Source: Sporosarcina sp. FSL K6-3457 | Lineage (GTDB): Bacteria > Bacillota > Bacilli > Bacillales_A > Planococcaceae | Direction of reading: 5' to 3' | Length of the DNA stretch: 64,000 nt | NCBI RefSeq assembly: GCF_038007285.1 | Contig: NZ_JBBOWX010000001.1 | Span: 1,505,501 to 1,569,500, forward strand | Shown: one piece after another, positions 46,714 through 55,972 of the stretch | Position numbering within the stretch: position 1 is the first letter of the stretch | Layout: each line of letters opens with the position of its first letter | Position numbers and translations under genes: made by a program | Notes under the pieces: model-generated | Databases searched by the model: none | What the model was told of the DNA's origin: nothing | The model's input: only the letters and a program-made list of their open reading frames with translations

Positions 46714-47014
46714 TTGAATCAGCAGAAGTCCCCCACTTCTATAGGGGAGAAATTTAGTTCCATTTCTCCTTAGTGGTGGGATGAATGCCAGAAGAGCATT
46801 TCAATCAGAGGTAGTTCAAACTCCCTGCTGATTAAGGAGGAATGAAGTTCAATTCCTCCCTGTTAAGCCTCCGACGTACAGGACGTACTAGTGCCGACAA
46901 TGCCACAGGGCGTGGCGTTTTTGTCGGCCAGCGGATGTTAGGGATTTTGAGGGGAGTGAATTGCGCTGTGCACAATTCAAAATCCCAACGCAATTACGCC
47001 GAGGCGCAATTGAT
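46714..47014 (+). repeat. Modular hairpin-rich interspersed repeat, copy B (most complete)
   Basis: This about 300-bp element between sftA and murC is nearly identical to copy A at 13508-13771. The left module is closed by AATCAGCAG / CTGCTGATT and holds the stem GGGGAGAAAT/ATTTCTCC. Next comes GGAGGAAT/AATTCCTCC, then AAGCCTCCGACGTACAGGA, the strong stem GCCGACAATGCCAC/GTGGCGTTTTTGTCGGC, GGGATTTTGA/TCAAAATCCC and the right module CAATTACGCCGAGGCGCAATTG. No long reading frame. The 46685-47090 gap holds nothing else except the murC ribosome site. Confidence 0.9.
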
Positions 47015-47090
47015 AATTATAATACTACTATAATGATGAGGGTTAGTAATTGATTATAAGGGAACAGAAATGATCCCAGGAGGTTGCAAT

Positions 47091-48404
47091 ATGACATTGT
47101 TCCATTTTATAGGGATTAAAGGGTCTGGAATGAGTTCGCTCGCCCAAATTCTTCATGATTCAGCTAATGAAGTACAGGGTTCTGATGTGGAAAAATATTT
47201 CTTTACAGAAGATCCACTAAGAGAGAGAAACATACCCATTTTGGCTTTTGATGAAAATAACATTACAACAGGAATGACAATTATTGCAGGAAATGCTTTT
47301 CCTGACAGTCATCCAGAGGTTGTGAAATCGAGAGAACTGGGACTCGAAGTAATTCGATACCATGATTTTTTAGGCAACTATATGGAGAAATTTATTTCTG
47401 TTGGTGTAACGGGTTCTCATGGTAAAACATCGACGACAGGCTTGCTGGCGCATGTCTTATCGGGGCACTCACCGACATCCTATTTGATAGGGGATGGTAC
47501 GGGAAGTGGGCCTGAGGATAGTGAGTATTTCGTTTTTGAAGCTTGTGAATACAAGCGGCATTTTCTTGCCTACGAACCTGATTATGCCATCATGACAAAC
47601 ATCGATTTCGATCATCCAGATTACTTTAAAGACTTGGCGGACGTGATGGATGCTTTTGAAGAAATGGCGTTACGTGTGAAAAAAGCGCTCATTGCTTGTG
47701 GTGATGATACCCATCTGCAGCAAATTCAAGCGAAAGTACCTGTTGTCTATTATGGATTTGATGAGTCGAATGATTTCGCAGCAAAAAATATAACGAAAAC
47801 AGTGGATGGCTCAACCTTTGATGTTTTCGTGCGGCATGAACTGTACCATACATTCTCCATTCCACTCGCAGGTGACCATACAATTTTGAATGCTTTAGGT
47901 GTGATTGCACTTTGTCATTATGAAGGCGTAGAGGCATCGGTTATCCAAGAAAGGCTATCCACTTTTCAAGGTGTAAAAAGACGGTTTACGGTGAAGGAAG
48001 TAGAAGGCCGGATAATCGTGGATGACTACGCGCATCATCCGACTGAAATACAAGCAACATTGCAAACAGCAAAGCAGAAATATCCTGAACGGGAAATCGT
48101 TGCGATATTCCAGCCGCATACATTTACACGGACGGCTGCCCTAATGACGGAGTTTGCCGATAGTCTTGCGACGGCTGACCATGTTTATTTATGTGATATA
48201 TTTGGATCTGCTCGCGAAAAAGCAGGGAACTTAACGATCAATGACCTGATTGATAAGATTCCTGGAGCAAAGCATTTGGAACTAAATGATATTCAATTAA
48301 TAAATACGCATGGCAACGCAGTTTACCTATTCATGGGTGCTGGTGATGTCCAGAAGTATATACAGGCATTCAAATCCCATTTGGATACAGAAGCCGCAGA
48401 TTGA
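47091..48404 (+). CDS. murC: UDP-N-acetylmuramate-L-alanine ligase
   Basis: A 437-residue Mur ligase adding L-alanine to UDP-MurNAc in peptidoglycan synthesis. The N-terminal [23 protein letters not shown] binds the nucleotide substrate. The ATP loop is [13 protein letters not shown], and [14 protein letters not shown] is the conserved C-terminal domain motif. CCAGGAGG seven bases before ATG 47091 fixes the start. Same position as in B. subtilis, between sftA and ytxG. Confidence 0.96.
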   Translation: MTLFHFIGIKGSGMSSLAQILHDSANEVQGSDVEKYFFTEDPLRERNIPILAFDENNITTGMTIIAGNAFPDSHPEVVKSRELGLEVIRYHDFLGNYMEKFISVGVTGSHGKTSTTGLLAHVLSGHSPTSYLIGDGTGSGPEDSEYFVFEACEYKRHFLAYEPDYAIMTNIDFDHPDYFKDLADVMDAFEEMALRVKKALIACGDDTHLQQIQAKVPVVYYGFDESNDFAAKNITKTVDGSTFDVFVRHELYHTFSIPLAGDHTILNALGVIALCHYEGVEASVIQERLSTFQGVKRRFTVKEVEGRIIVDDYAHHPTEIQATLQTAKQKYPEREIVAIFQPHTFTRTAALMTEFADSLATADHVYLCDIFGSAREKAGNLTINDLIDKIPGAKHLELNDIQLINTHGNAVYLFMGAGDVQKYIQAFKSHLDTEAAD

Positions 48405-48410
48405 ACGTGA

Positions 48411-48474
48411 AGCAGCCGAATCTAGAGTCGAGGTTATTAGATTACCTTGATTCAAAGACGGCTGTTTTTGGTCT
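48411..48474 (+). terminator. Possible terminator after murC
   Basis: AGCAGCCG / CGGCTGTTTTTG with a long inner region that also contains GAATC/GATTC. The loop is large, so the call is weak. Confidence 0.4.
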
Positions 48475-48566
48475 GGCTAGCAAATCAATGATGAGGAAAT
48501 GAAAGAAATTTCTATTGCAGAGCAGGGAAATTGCGAAAGATGTCGAAGAGGTTATAGAGACATAAC

Positions 48567-48592
48567 GTTTACTTTACCTTTAAATAGGGTAA
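48567..48592 (+). promoter_or_regulatory. SigB-type promoter before ytxG
   Basis: GTTTAC-N14-GGGTAA closely matches the general-stress sigma-B consensus (GTTTAA-N12/15-GGGTAT). B. subtilis ytxGH(J) is a known SigB operon, so both sequence and context agree. Confidence 0.75.
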
Positions 48593-48630
48593 ACAGTACT
48601 TAATGTGTAGTAGTTGAAGGAGGCAGTACC

Positions 48631-49095
48631 ATGGAAAATTTATTGTACATAGCAGCTATAGTCGCTGCCATCGCATTTTTGATTTTATGCGTAAGCTTAG
48701 CGATGACGTTGTTCTCGGTGAAGAAAACTTTAGAAACAGTTTCTGAAACGATGGACGGGCTAACGACCCAATTGGAAGGTATTACAAAGGAAACGGCGGA
48801 TCTTCTACACAAGACGAATAGCCTTGCTGAAGATATTCAGCATAAGGCGGAGAAATTGAATTCCGTTGTCGATGCTGTTAAAGGAGTCGGTGATTCTGTG
48901 ACAGGATTGACTTCGTCTGTGCGTCGGGTATCAGATACGATTACGACAGAAGCCGAGCGGAACGGTGATAAGATTGCGCAGGTTGTTCAATGGAGCAATG
49001 TGGTGATTGATATTGTCGGTAAAGTAAAAGAGCGGCAGCCAAAAAAGGCAGCTGGTTGGAAGGTATATAAACCGGCCACTAGTAAGAAAAAATAA
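48631..49095 (+). CDS. ytxG: YtxG, DUF948 general-stress protein
   Basis: A 154-residue protein. A hydrophobic helix (residues about 5-28) is followed by a long coiled-coil-like region (KKTLETVSETMDGLTTQLEGITKETADLLHKTNSLAEDIQ) and a basic tail, the DUF948 layout. GAAGGAGGCAG precedes the ATG. A SigB-type promoter lies 39 bases upstream. The molecular role is unknown. Confidence 0.88.
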   Translation: MENLLYIAAIVAAIAFLILCVSLAMTLFSVKKTLETVSETMDGLTTQLEGITKETADLLHKTNSLAEDIQHKAEKLNSVVDAVKGVGDSVTGLTSSVRRVSDTITTEAERNGDKIAQVVQWSNVVIDIVGKVKERQPKKAAGWKVYKPATSKKK

Positions 49096-49166
49096 CGCTC
49101 TTTTAAAGAGTGGCTATGATCATGTCATATGGATATACCAGTTATGAAAATCGGGAGGAATCGGAT

Positions 49167-49886
49167 ATGAGTGAAAATCGCGGAGTGAAACCTAATTATA
49201 ACCATGAATATGAAGCAGAAAAAAAACAATATGAGAATGCCTATGGTGAGCCGTCTTATTTGCCGGTAAACTATGAATACGATCGTCATCATACGGATTC
49301 TTTCTATGAGGAAAGGGACGGCTCTGCTGCCGGAACCTTTTTGTTTGGTGCCCTTGTTGGAGGAATCATTGGTGCGGCTACAGCCTTGTTCCTTACACCA
49401 AAATCAGGTAGTGAAATGCGTGGGGATCTAACGACACAAGCTATACAATTGAAGGATAAAAGCATTGAAATTAGTTCAGTTGCTAAGGAAAAAGCGACAG
49501 AATTCACATCTGTAGCCAAAGAAAAAACGGGTGAGTTATCTAAAACAATTCAAGAACAGTCTGAACAACTTGTGGAAAAGGTCAAGTCGATGAAGTCAAA
49601 AAATCCTGTTCCAATGGATGATGGCACTGCCTCATCTGAGGGGGAAGAGGCGATGGAATTTATCGAGAAGACTGCTGCAAAAGTGGGAGAGGCACTGGAA
49701 ACTGGAGAAGATTTAGTGACATCTACTGCAGAAGCTATTCATCAAGCAGTTGTAGGAAAAGACAATACCGCTGAGGATGCAACAACTGGAAATAGTAATG
49801 TTTCCTATGATAATAGTGAAAATGTAGGAAATGAGAAAGTATCCAGTCAGAACGCCGTGTCTGATATTATTGATAACGAGAAATGA
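49167..49886 (+). CDS. ytxH: YtxH-family general-stress protein
   Basis: A 239-residue protein. After a charged Tyr-rich start (residues 1-50), one glycine-rich membrane segment (GTFLFGALVGGIIGAATALFLTPKSGSEMR) defines the YtxH domain. An LEA-like helical region (VAKEKATEF, VAKEKTGEL repeats) and an acidic tail follow. CGGGAGGAATC before ATG 49167 sets the start; an in-frame ATG at 49110 is upstream of it. No ytxJ follows, unlike B. subtilis. Confidence 0.87.
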   Translation: MSENRGVKPNYNHEYEAEKKQYENAYGEPSYLPVNYEYDRHHTDSFYEERDGSAAGTFLFGALVGGIIGAATALFLTPKSGSEMRGDLTTQAIQLKDKSIEISSVAKEKATEFTSVAKEKTGELSKTIQEQSEQLVEKVKSMKSKNPVPMDDGTASSEGEEAMEFIEKTAAKVGEALETGEDLVTSTAEAIHQAVVGKDNTAEDATTGNSNVSYDNSENVGNEKVSSQNAVSDIIDNEK

Positions 49887-49907
49887 AATAGATAGATTGA
49901 ACATATA

Positions 49908-49943
49908 AATGCCCGTCTACCTCACTTTGGTAGACGGGCATTT
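49908..49943. terminator. Bidirectional terminator after ytxH
   Basis: AAATGCCCGTCTACC / GGTAGACGGGCATTT, a strong 14-bp stem between convergent genes. Confidence 0.88.
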
Positions 49944-50025
49944 GTCTTCATTCAGCAGGTGCTCAAACACCTGCTGAATGAAGATAAAGCCTCTGGACGC
50001 AATTACGCCGAGGCGTAATTGATTA
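49944..50025 (+). repeat. Short interspersed repeat copy supplying a stop codon
   Basis: The 82-bp element is a near-perfect stem (TCTTCATTCAGCAGGTG / CACCTGCTGAATGAAGA), then ATAAAGCCTCTGGACGCAATT and the right module ACGCCGAGGCGTAATTGATTA. The last TTA is, on the minus strand, the TAA stop of the FtsA-like gene. Confidence 0.9.
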
Positions 50026-52158
50026 TGTGAAGACAATTTCAAGTATATCTCCACCGAAAATCTGATCATTGAATCCAATCTGAGAGCCGTTCCGAAGAAG
50101 TTGGTAGTGGCTAGAAGTATTTTCTGGTAACTTGTAATCTGTAAATGCAAAGACATCACTAAAGGCAATCGGGCTATCATTAAGTGAAGTGAAATTAAGT
50201 TTGTCCCCGGGCTTTACAATGTCGCTTTCCGTAGCCGACTGTCCATTTAGCAAAATCGACAGTCGTGGTTTTCGAATTGTCAGCGCTGACCCATTAAATG
50301 TAACGGTCATTTCATCAAATGACTTTTTCCCGAGTTCTAATATTACTTCGGTTACACTCGGTAAAGGAGGCTTTTGTAGTGTAATTACATCTCCGTCTTT
50401 TATCACATAAGAAGGGCGGATGGGTGTTTTATCAACCCAAAACTCAGAACTACGCTTTTTTAATGTCACTGGTTTTTGATTAATTGTGACTGTGAAAGCA
50501 TCTTCTTCAAGCAACTTGCCACGATTGACTTTTACTAATGCGGCAGCCAATGTCCTTGTTTGCGAAATGACGATTTTATCTCGATCCTGTACGGCTGTGT
50601 CGATAGATTGCTGGATTCCATTGACGATGATTTCAGGTTCTAATGTAACTGATAGGCCGTCAATCGAGGCATGGATGGATACTGTTTCTTCTAAAAGATC
50701 TCGTATAGTTGCAGAAGCATCTGCACCATCTTGTCCTGGTAATAATTCTAGTTGATCTGCATCTGTAATACGGTCTTTTGTACTAGCTGTTTGACCGTTT
50801 AAGAGAACTGTTGCTGGTGTGCCGTGTTCTCCGGGGATGAGTATGTCATTGCCGTTGACAGAGACTGACATTCCAAGCCCAGGCATGCCGTACAGTTGTC
50901 GACTTGTAATATTGGCCGCAAGAAGTGCGTCGCCAACGGTCATTTCCTTTAGTTCGAAAAGTCGTATCGTTTTGTTATTTACGGAAACAGACATGTAGTG
51001 AATAGGAGCCCTTCTTGCCGCAATGGCAATCCCGATTGGCGTCACAAGTTCTGGCGAGGAGATGATCCCCGGTTCTAATGTAATTTCAGTGAGTGCATCC
51101 AATCCACGAATCCCGACCCGATTCTCAGGAAGTTCAAGGCAAGCGCTAATATCTTTTGTCAGTCCTGGTGTTAGACTACCACCGCCAACAACCATGACTG
51201 CTTTAGGGGATTGCCCATTATTCAGTCGTTTGATTTCATCAGCAATGGATTTTGCTAAGCGTTCGACGGCAGGTTTAATCACGGTGGTTACTTCAGTTGC
51301 AGCAACATGTTGTTCAAATCCTAGAATATCGGTTAGTACAATATCGTCACCTAACGAAATGTTTCTCTTAGCATTTTCAGCGAGTGGAAAGTCGAGCAAA
51401 TAGTGGTTGCTAAGTTCTTCTGTGATTTCATCTCCAGCGAGTGGCACCATACCGTAAGCGACAACGGTGTTGTTATCGGTAATGGCAATATCTGATGTTC
51501 CTGCCCCAATATCGACAAGCGCGACGTTGAGGCGCCTCATGGATGGAGGAATCAGGACATTAATAGCTGCGATTGGTTCCAGCGTTAAAGCCTCCATCTC
51601 CAGTCCTGCACGTTTCAATGCAGATAGGAGAGACTCTACGACAACACGCGGGAGAAATGTGGCAATCACGTCTACAGATGCAGATCGACCTGCTTGATCA
51701 ATTAAGCTGCCGATTTCTTCACCCTCAAGCTTGTAGTGAAGAACGGAATAGCCAACACAATAATAATACTCATCTTTTGTAATGGAGTTGGATGATAATA
51801 ATTTTTGCTGAGCCTGCTGGACTGCTGCTAGTTCCAGTCGATTGACATCCTCCATTGAAATGAGCGAGTGCTCTGAAATGTCGACAGCCATTGTTCCTTC
51901 TGCTGTTTTTAAGGCGCGACCAGCTGCGGCCACACTGACCCGTTTTAAAGTACCATGTTTTTCCTCAAGTTTTTCTTTAATGTCGGAGATGACGCTTGCT
52001 ACACTTAAAATATTATGTATTTGTCCATCAATCATTGAACGCTCTTTATGCTCAATTGAAATGAGGTCAGCAACATGATAGGTACCATTGTCTTCTTTGA
52101 GTATAATGCCGACGACGGAGCGTGTTCCAATGTCGAGCGCAAATAATGTAGTAGCCAG
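50023..52158 (-). CDS. FtsA-like actin-fold ATPase with repetitive C-terminal half
   Basis: An about 711-residue protein. Residues about 5-340 form an FtsA/PilM/EutJ-type actin ATPase: FALDIGTRSVVG (phosphate 1), ALVDIGAGTSDIAI (phosphate 2) and VMVVGGGSLTPGL (adenosine). The C-terminal about 370 residues carry at least five elements of the form NG-x(6-10)-(I/V)-x2-(G/R/A)-D-x-(I/L), such as LNGQSATESDIVKPGDKLNF, suggestive of small beta-grasp domains. The best start is CTG at 52158, six bases after AAAGGGTGG; TTG at 52191 has no ribosome site. It may be a divisome or polar factor; the real role is unknown. Confidence 0.75.
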   Translation of the reverse strand: MATTLFALDIGTRSVVGIILKEDNGTYHVADLISIEHKERSMIDGQIHNILSVASVISDIKEKLEEKHGTLKRVSVAAAGRALKTAEGTMAVDISEHSLISMEDVNRLELAAVQQAQQKLLSSNSITKDEYYYCVGYSVLHYKLEGEEIGSLIDQAGRSASVDVIATFLPRVVVESLLSALKRAGLEMEALTLEPIAAINVLIPPSMRRLNVALVDIGAGTSDIAITDNNTVVAYGMVPLAGDEITEELSNHYLLDFPLAENAKRNISLGDDIVLTDILGFEQHVAATEVTTVIKPAVERLAKSIADEIKRLNNGQSPKAVMVVGGGSLTPGLTKDISACLELPENRVGIRGLDALTEITLEPGIISSPELVTPIGIAIAARRAPIHYMSVSVNNKTIRLFELKEMTVGDALLAANITSRQLYGMPGLGMSVSVNGNDILIPGEHGTPATVLLNGQTASTKDRITDADQLELLPGQDGADASATIRDLLEETVSIHASIDGLSVTLEPEIIVNGIQQSIDTAVQDRDKIVISQTRTLAAALVKVNRGKLLEEDAFTVTINQKPVTLKKRSSEFWVDKTPIRPSYVIKDGDVITLQKPPLPSVTEVILELGKKSFDEMTVTFNGSALTIRKPRLSILLNGQSATESDIVKPGDKLNFTSLNDSPIAFSDVFAFTDYKLPENTSSHYQLLRNGSQIGFNDQIFGGDILEIVFT

Positions 52159-52323
52159 AATAATCCACCCTTTCTGTCGATAAATGTCCAATAAAAAAAT
52201 AAATTTGAATAAATAACGTGACTTTTCAAATAGTATTCTTTATACTTGGTCTATTATCTAAAAATGTAACATATATTCCCCTCTTCGGAAAGGGAATCAT
52301 ATGTGGGGGAGGAGACGGACAAG

Positions 52324-53406
52324 ATGAGACAGAATGAGCTAGATGAGTTAAGAGGTCGTGTAAATGACCTAAATATCAAGGTTTTAGACTTGATTAATGA
52401 GAGAACAGAAGTTGTTCAAGAAATTGGTAAGGTAAAAGAGAAGCAGGGTGTTAACCGATACGACCCAATTCGTGAACGGGAAATGCTTAACTTCTTGAAA
52501 GAGTATAACAACGGTCCGTTACCAAATGGAGTTCTCGAGCAGATCTTTAAAGGGATTTTCATGTCTGCGCTTGAAATACAGGAAGATGACCAACGCAATG
52601 CATTACTTGTATCACGTAAACGCAAAGCGGAGGATACAATTGTTGATATTAATGGTCATAAGATTGGGGACGGGAAACCGTCATTCATCTACGGTCCATG
52701 TGCTGTTGAGTCATACGAGCAAGTACTAGCTGTTGCACAATCGATTAAAGCTAAAGGGTTGACGATGATTAGAGGTGGCGCGTACAAGCCACGTACATCG
52801 CCATACGATTTCCAAGGTCTAGGCTTGGAAGGTTTGAAAATTTTAAAGCGTGTGTCTGATGAAACAGGTCTTTCAGTTGTAACGGAAATTATCACTCCGT
52901 CACATCTAGAGGAAGCAATGGATTACATCGATGTTGTTCAAATTGGCGCACGTAATATGCAAAACTTTGAATTATTGAAGGAAGCTGGTATGATTAATAA
53001 ACCAATCCTTCTGAAACGCGGTTTAGCTGCAACAATCGATGAATTCATCCATGCTGCTGAATACATTATGTCAAAAGGTAATAGCCAGATTATTCTCTGT
53101 GAACGTGGTATCCGTACATATGAACGGGCGACTCGTAACACATTAGATATTTCAGCTGTTCCAATTTTGAAACAAGAAACGCATTTGCCAGTATTCGTTG
53201 ATGTAACGCACTCAACGGGTAGAAAAGATTTGTTACTGCCAACAGCGAAAGCTGCGATTGCAGTAGGTGCAGATGGTGTAATGGCCGAAGTACATCCGGA
53301 TCCAGCTGTCGCATTGTCCGATTCTGCACAACAGATGGACTTGCAACAGTTTGACGAATTTTACGAAGCCATTGAACGCTTCATGAATACTCACCAAACA
53401 ATCTAA
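52324..53406 (+). CDS. aroA: Bifunctional DAHP synthase / chorismate mutase
   Basis: A 360-residue enzyme for the first step of aromatic amino acid synthesis. The N-terminal chorismate mutase domain (residues about 1-85; [38 protein letters not shown]) is fused to a DAHP synthase barrel with [42 protein letters not shown] and [13 protein letters not shown]. This is the B. subtilis AroA/AroG type, feedback-sensitive to chorismate and prephenate through the mutase domain. GGGGGAGGAGAC precedes ATG 52324. Confidence 0.95.
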   Translation: MRQNELDELRGRVNDLNIKVLDLINERTEVVQEIGKVKEKQGVNRYDPIREREMLNFLKEYNNGPLPNGVLEQIFKGIFMSALEIQEDDQRNALLVSRKRKAEDTIVDINGHKIGDGKPSFIYGPCAVESYEQVLAVAQSIKAKGLTMIRGGAYKPRTSPYDFQGLGLEGLKILKRVSDETGLSVVTEIITPSHLEEAMDYIDVVQIGARNMQNFELLKEAGMINKPILLKRGLAATIDEFIHAAEYIMSKGNSQIILCERGIRTYERATRNTLDISAVPILKQETHLPVFVDVTHSTGRKDLLLPTAKAAIAVGADGVMAEVHPDPAVALSDSAQQMDLQQFDEFYEAIERFMNTHQTI

Positions 53407-53410
53407 TGAG

Positions 53411-53445
53411 CAAACGCCGGACCTTTAATGGTTCCGGCGTTTTAA
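53411..53445 (+). terminator. Rho-independent terminator of aroA
   Basis: AAACGCCGGA / TTCCGGCGTTTTAA. Confidence 0.85.
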
Positions 53446-53556
53446 CTTAATAGGATTGGGGGATTTTCCTAACCACATTAAGTTAAAACTTCTAGGGAAT
53501 GTTACACGGAGCTGGTTTTACTGCATACATAGAAGGATGAAAGGAGTTAAACTATA

Positions 53557-54555
53557 ATGGCCGTAACAATTTATGATGTCGCCAGAGAAGCAAGTGTTTC
53601 AATGGCGACGGTTTCTCGTGTAGTGAATGGCAATCAGAATGTCAAACCTGCAACTAGAAAAAAAGTGCTTGACTGTATTGAACGGCTCGGGTATCGACCG
53701 AATGCTGTGGCAAGAGGGCTTGCAAGTAAAAAGACAACAACTGTCGGAGTGATTGTTCCCGATATTTCAAAAAATTTCTATTCTGAACTATCTCGTGGGA
53801 TCGCAGATGTAGCGACTATGTACGAATACAATATTATATTGTCGAATTCTGACGAGCGTACAGCAAGAGAAGTAGAACTAATAGAGGATCATCTTGGAAA
53901 ACAAGTGGACGGGCTCATTTTCATGAGTGATTCAATTTCTGATGAAGTGCGCAAGGAGATGGCGACAGCGAGTGTCCCAATTGTTTTAGTAGGGACATTG
54001 GATGTTGAAAAACAATTAGCGACAGTGAATATTGATTTTGAAGAGGCGGCATTTGTCGCAGTCAATAAATTAATCGCAAATGGTCATAAAAGGATTGTTT
54101 TTGCCTCAGGACCACTGACAAAGGATATCAACCGTATTAGTAAAAAAGCAGGTTATATTCGTGCGCTCCAAGCTGCCGATCTTGCTGTTGATGAAGAACT
54201 GATTATTGAAATTGATAATACGTATGATGGTGCTTATGAAGATTGTAAAAAAATCTTTGAACTAGCAGGGAAACCGACAGCTGTTTTCGCAGGAAGCGAT
54301 GTATTGGCAGTTGGCTTGTTGAATGGTATAAGAGATAGCGGTCTATCTGTACCAGAGGACTATGAATTGATTTGTTTTGAGCATTCCATATTAGCGAGAG
54401 TCGTACGCCCACAATTGACGTCAATTGCCGTACCGCTCTATGATTTAGGCGCAGTATCCATGCGCTTATTGACAAAACTGATGAACGGTGAAGAGGTGGA
54501 TGACAAACAGGTCATTTTACCATTCAGGCTCGAAGAACGCGAATCAACAAAATAA
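53557..54555 (+). CDS. ccpA: Catabolite control protein A
   Basis: A 332-residue LacI-family global regulator. The DNA-binding head is VTIYDVAREASVSMATVSRVVNGNQNVKPATRKKVLDCIERLGYRPNAVARGLASKKT. The core has the CcpA-type segments for HPr-Ser46-P binding (RGIADVATMYEYNIILSNSDE) and effector contacts. It binds cre sites for carbon catabolite control; candidates lie near citM and acsA in this window. GAAAGGAG precedes the ATG. Same place as in B. subtilis, between aroA and the acu genes. Confidence 0.95.
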   Translation: MAVTIYDVAREASVSMATVSRVVNGNQNVKPATRKKVLDCIERLGYRPNAVARGLASKKTTTVGVIVPDISKNFYSELSRGIADVATMYEYNIILSNSDERTAREVELIEDHLGKQVDGLIFMSDSISDEVRKEMATASVPIVLVGTLDVEKQLATVNIDFEEAAFVAVNKLIANGHKRIVFASGPLTKDINRISKKAGYIRALQAADLAVDEELIIEIDNTYDGAYEDCKKIFELAGKPTAVFAGSDVLAVGLLNGIRDSGLSVPEDYELICFEHSILARVVRPQLTSIAVPLYDLGAVSMRLLTKLMNGEEVDDKQVILPFRLEERESTK

Positions 54556-54600
54556 AAAATGGGCAACGTCATTCATTGAGATGACGTTGCCCATTTTTTA
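54554..54600. terminator. Rho-independent terminator of ccpA
   Basis: AAAAAATGGGCAACGTCAT / ATGACGTTGCCCATTTTTT, a perfect 19-bp stem. Confidence 0.92.
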
Positions 54601-54654
54601 TTAGCTTTGGAAATTATAAAATTCTCGTACTGTGGATAAGTCGGAATACGGTTA

Positions 54655-54790
54655 TTTCTCGTCTAGGCTCCAGCGCCTAGCCCCTCTAGTCGCTTCGGTC
54701 TTGCTAGTAAAGGCAAGGGCACCTTTACTTTCAAGCCCTCCAGTGCTTGTCGGGGCTGAACAGGCGCTTGCGCTTTTGTTATTTTGTGAA
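54655..54790. repeat. Intergenic repeat of the GCTCCAGCGCCTAGCCCCT type
   Basis: GGCTCCAGCGCCTAGCCCCT...GTCGCTTCGGTC..., then a stem GGCAAGGGCACC/..., AGCCCTCCAGTGCTTGTCGGGGCTGAACAGGCGCTTGCGCTTTTG. Pairing of GGCGCC-like and GGGGCT/AGCCCC arms gives a strongly folded element. I recall similar sequences in many Bacillales genomes. A small remnant is at 39805-39820. Confidence 0.7.
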
Positions 54791-54805
54791 GATTTATCTA
54801 CTGAA

Positions 54806-55972
54806 TCAAGTTGATGATTGCTCATTACGGATTGTATGTAAGGCCCGACTAAGCATTTGCTCATTTTTCTCGGTTATTTCTGCTTTCCGAGGGATGGGCT
54901 CATAAAGTGGTTCAGGATCTTCCCACGTCGGAATGAGCGGCACAGGAGACTGACCTTGCCATGCGGAGAGCCAGTCCTCGGGAAGAGGGCCAGTAGGGGC
55001 TGAATCCTTTGTCATGGCTAGCCAAATATGCGCCCAGGCTCTTGGCACGACACGCCAAATATCATAGCCTCCACCACCGACAGCAATCCATCGTCCATTA
55101 CAATATTGATCGGCTATTTCTCGGGCGATGCGAGGGATTTCTTTATAAATTGCCATCGTTCCATATAAATGGGTAAGGGGGTCAAAATAATGTGCGTCGG
55201 CCCCATTTTGCGTCAAAATGACATCTGGTTTGAAAAATTCAGTCACTTCTGTGATGGCTGCCCTATAAATAGATAGAAATGACTCATCTTCTGTAAAAGC
55301 ATCGATTGGAAAATTGAAAGACGTTCCATAGCCAGTCCCATTCCCACGTTCCGTGATATTGCCGGTTCCAGGAAAGAGGTAGCGACCGGTTTCATGGATG
55401 GATAATGTACAAACTGTAGGGTCGTCATAGAAACTCCACTGGACACCATCTCCGTGGTGAGCATCGGTATCAATATAAAGGACACGTGCCCCGTATTTCT
55501 TTTGCAGGTATTTGATGGCGACGGAACTATCATTGTAGACACAAAAGCCAGAGGCACGGCCATGGAATCCATGATGGAGTCCACCGCCAAGATTTAAGGC
55601 ATACTTTGCGCGACCTTCCATCACTTCATCTACTGCTGTTAACGTACCGCCGACTAGCATAGCGCTAGCTTCATGCATGTTTGAAAAGATAGGGGTGTCA
55701 TCTGTACCAATGCCATAAATCTCCCCTACATCTTCATGTAATTCTCCTTTTCCCGCTTTTTTGACAATGTCAATAAACTTGCTGTCATGCGCAAGTAGTA
55801 ATTCATCATCAGTCGCCATACGAGGAGGCACGATATCGCTCTCCTGGATGGCCCCAGACTTCTTTAGTAAATCAAGTGTTAAAAGAATTCTTTTTTGATT
55901 GAAAGGGTGTGTGTCTGAAAACGAGTATCCAAGTTGCTCTTCGGAAAAGATGAATGCGGCATCTTTTTTCAT
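54806..55972 (-). CDS. acuC: Acetoin utilisation protein AcuC, protein deacetylase
   Basis: A 388-residue class I/II HDAC-fold deacetylase. Active-site elements are YIDTDAHHGDGVQWSFYDDP, GGLHHGFHGRASGFCVYND and QNGADAHYFDPLTHL. In B. subtilis it reverses AcuA acetylation of AcsA. ATG 55972 overlaps the acuB stop as ATGA and sets the start. The repeat element lies immediately downstream of the stop. Confidence 0.92.
   Translation of the reverse strand: MKKDAAFIFSEEQLGYSFSDTHPFNQKRILLTLDLLKKSGAIQESDIVPPRMATDDELLLAHDSKFIDIVKKAGKGELHEDVGEIYGIGTDDTPIFSNMHEASAMLVGGTLTAVDEVMEGRAKYALNLGGGLHHGFHGRASGFCVYNDSSVAIKYLQKKYGARVLYIDTDAHHGDGVQWSFYDDPTVCTLSIHETGRYLFPGTGNITERGNGTGYGTSFNFPIDAFTEDESFLSIYRAAITEVTEFFKPDVILTQNGADAHYFDPLTHLYGTMAIYKEIPRIAREIADQYCNGRWIAVGGGGYDIWRVVPRAWAHIWLAMTKDSAPTGPLPEDWLSAWQGQSPVPLIPTWEDPEPLYEPIPRKAEITEKNEQMLSRALHTIRNEQSST

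Noticed and set aside
52159..52191. Upstream TTG start for the FtsA-like protein
   Set aside because: There is no ribosome binding site before it, and the extra residues do not resemble FtsA-like N termini.
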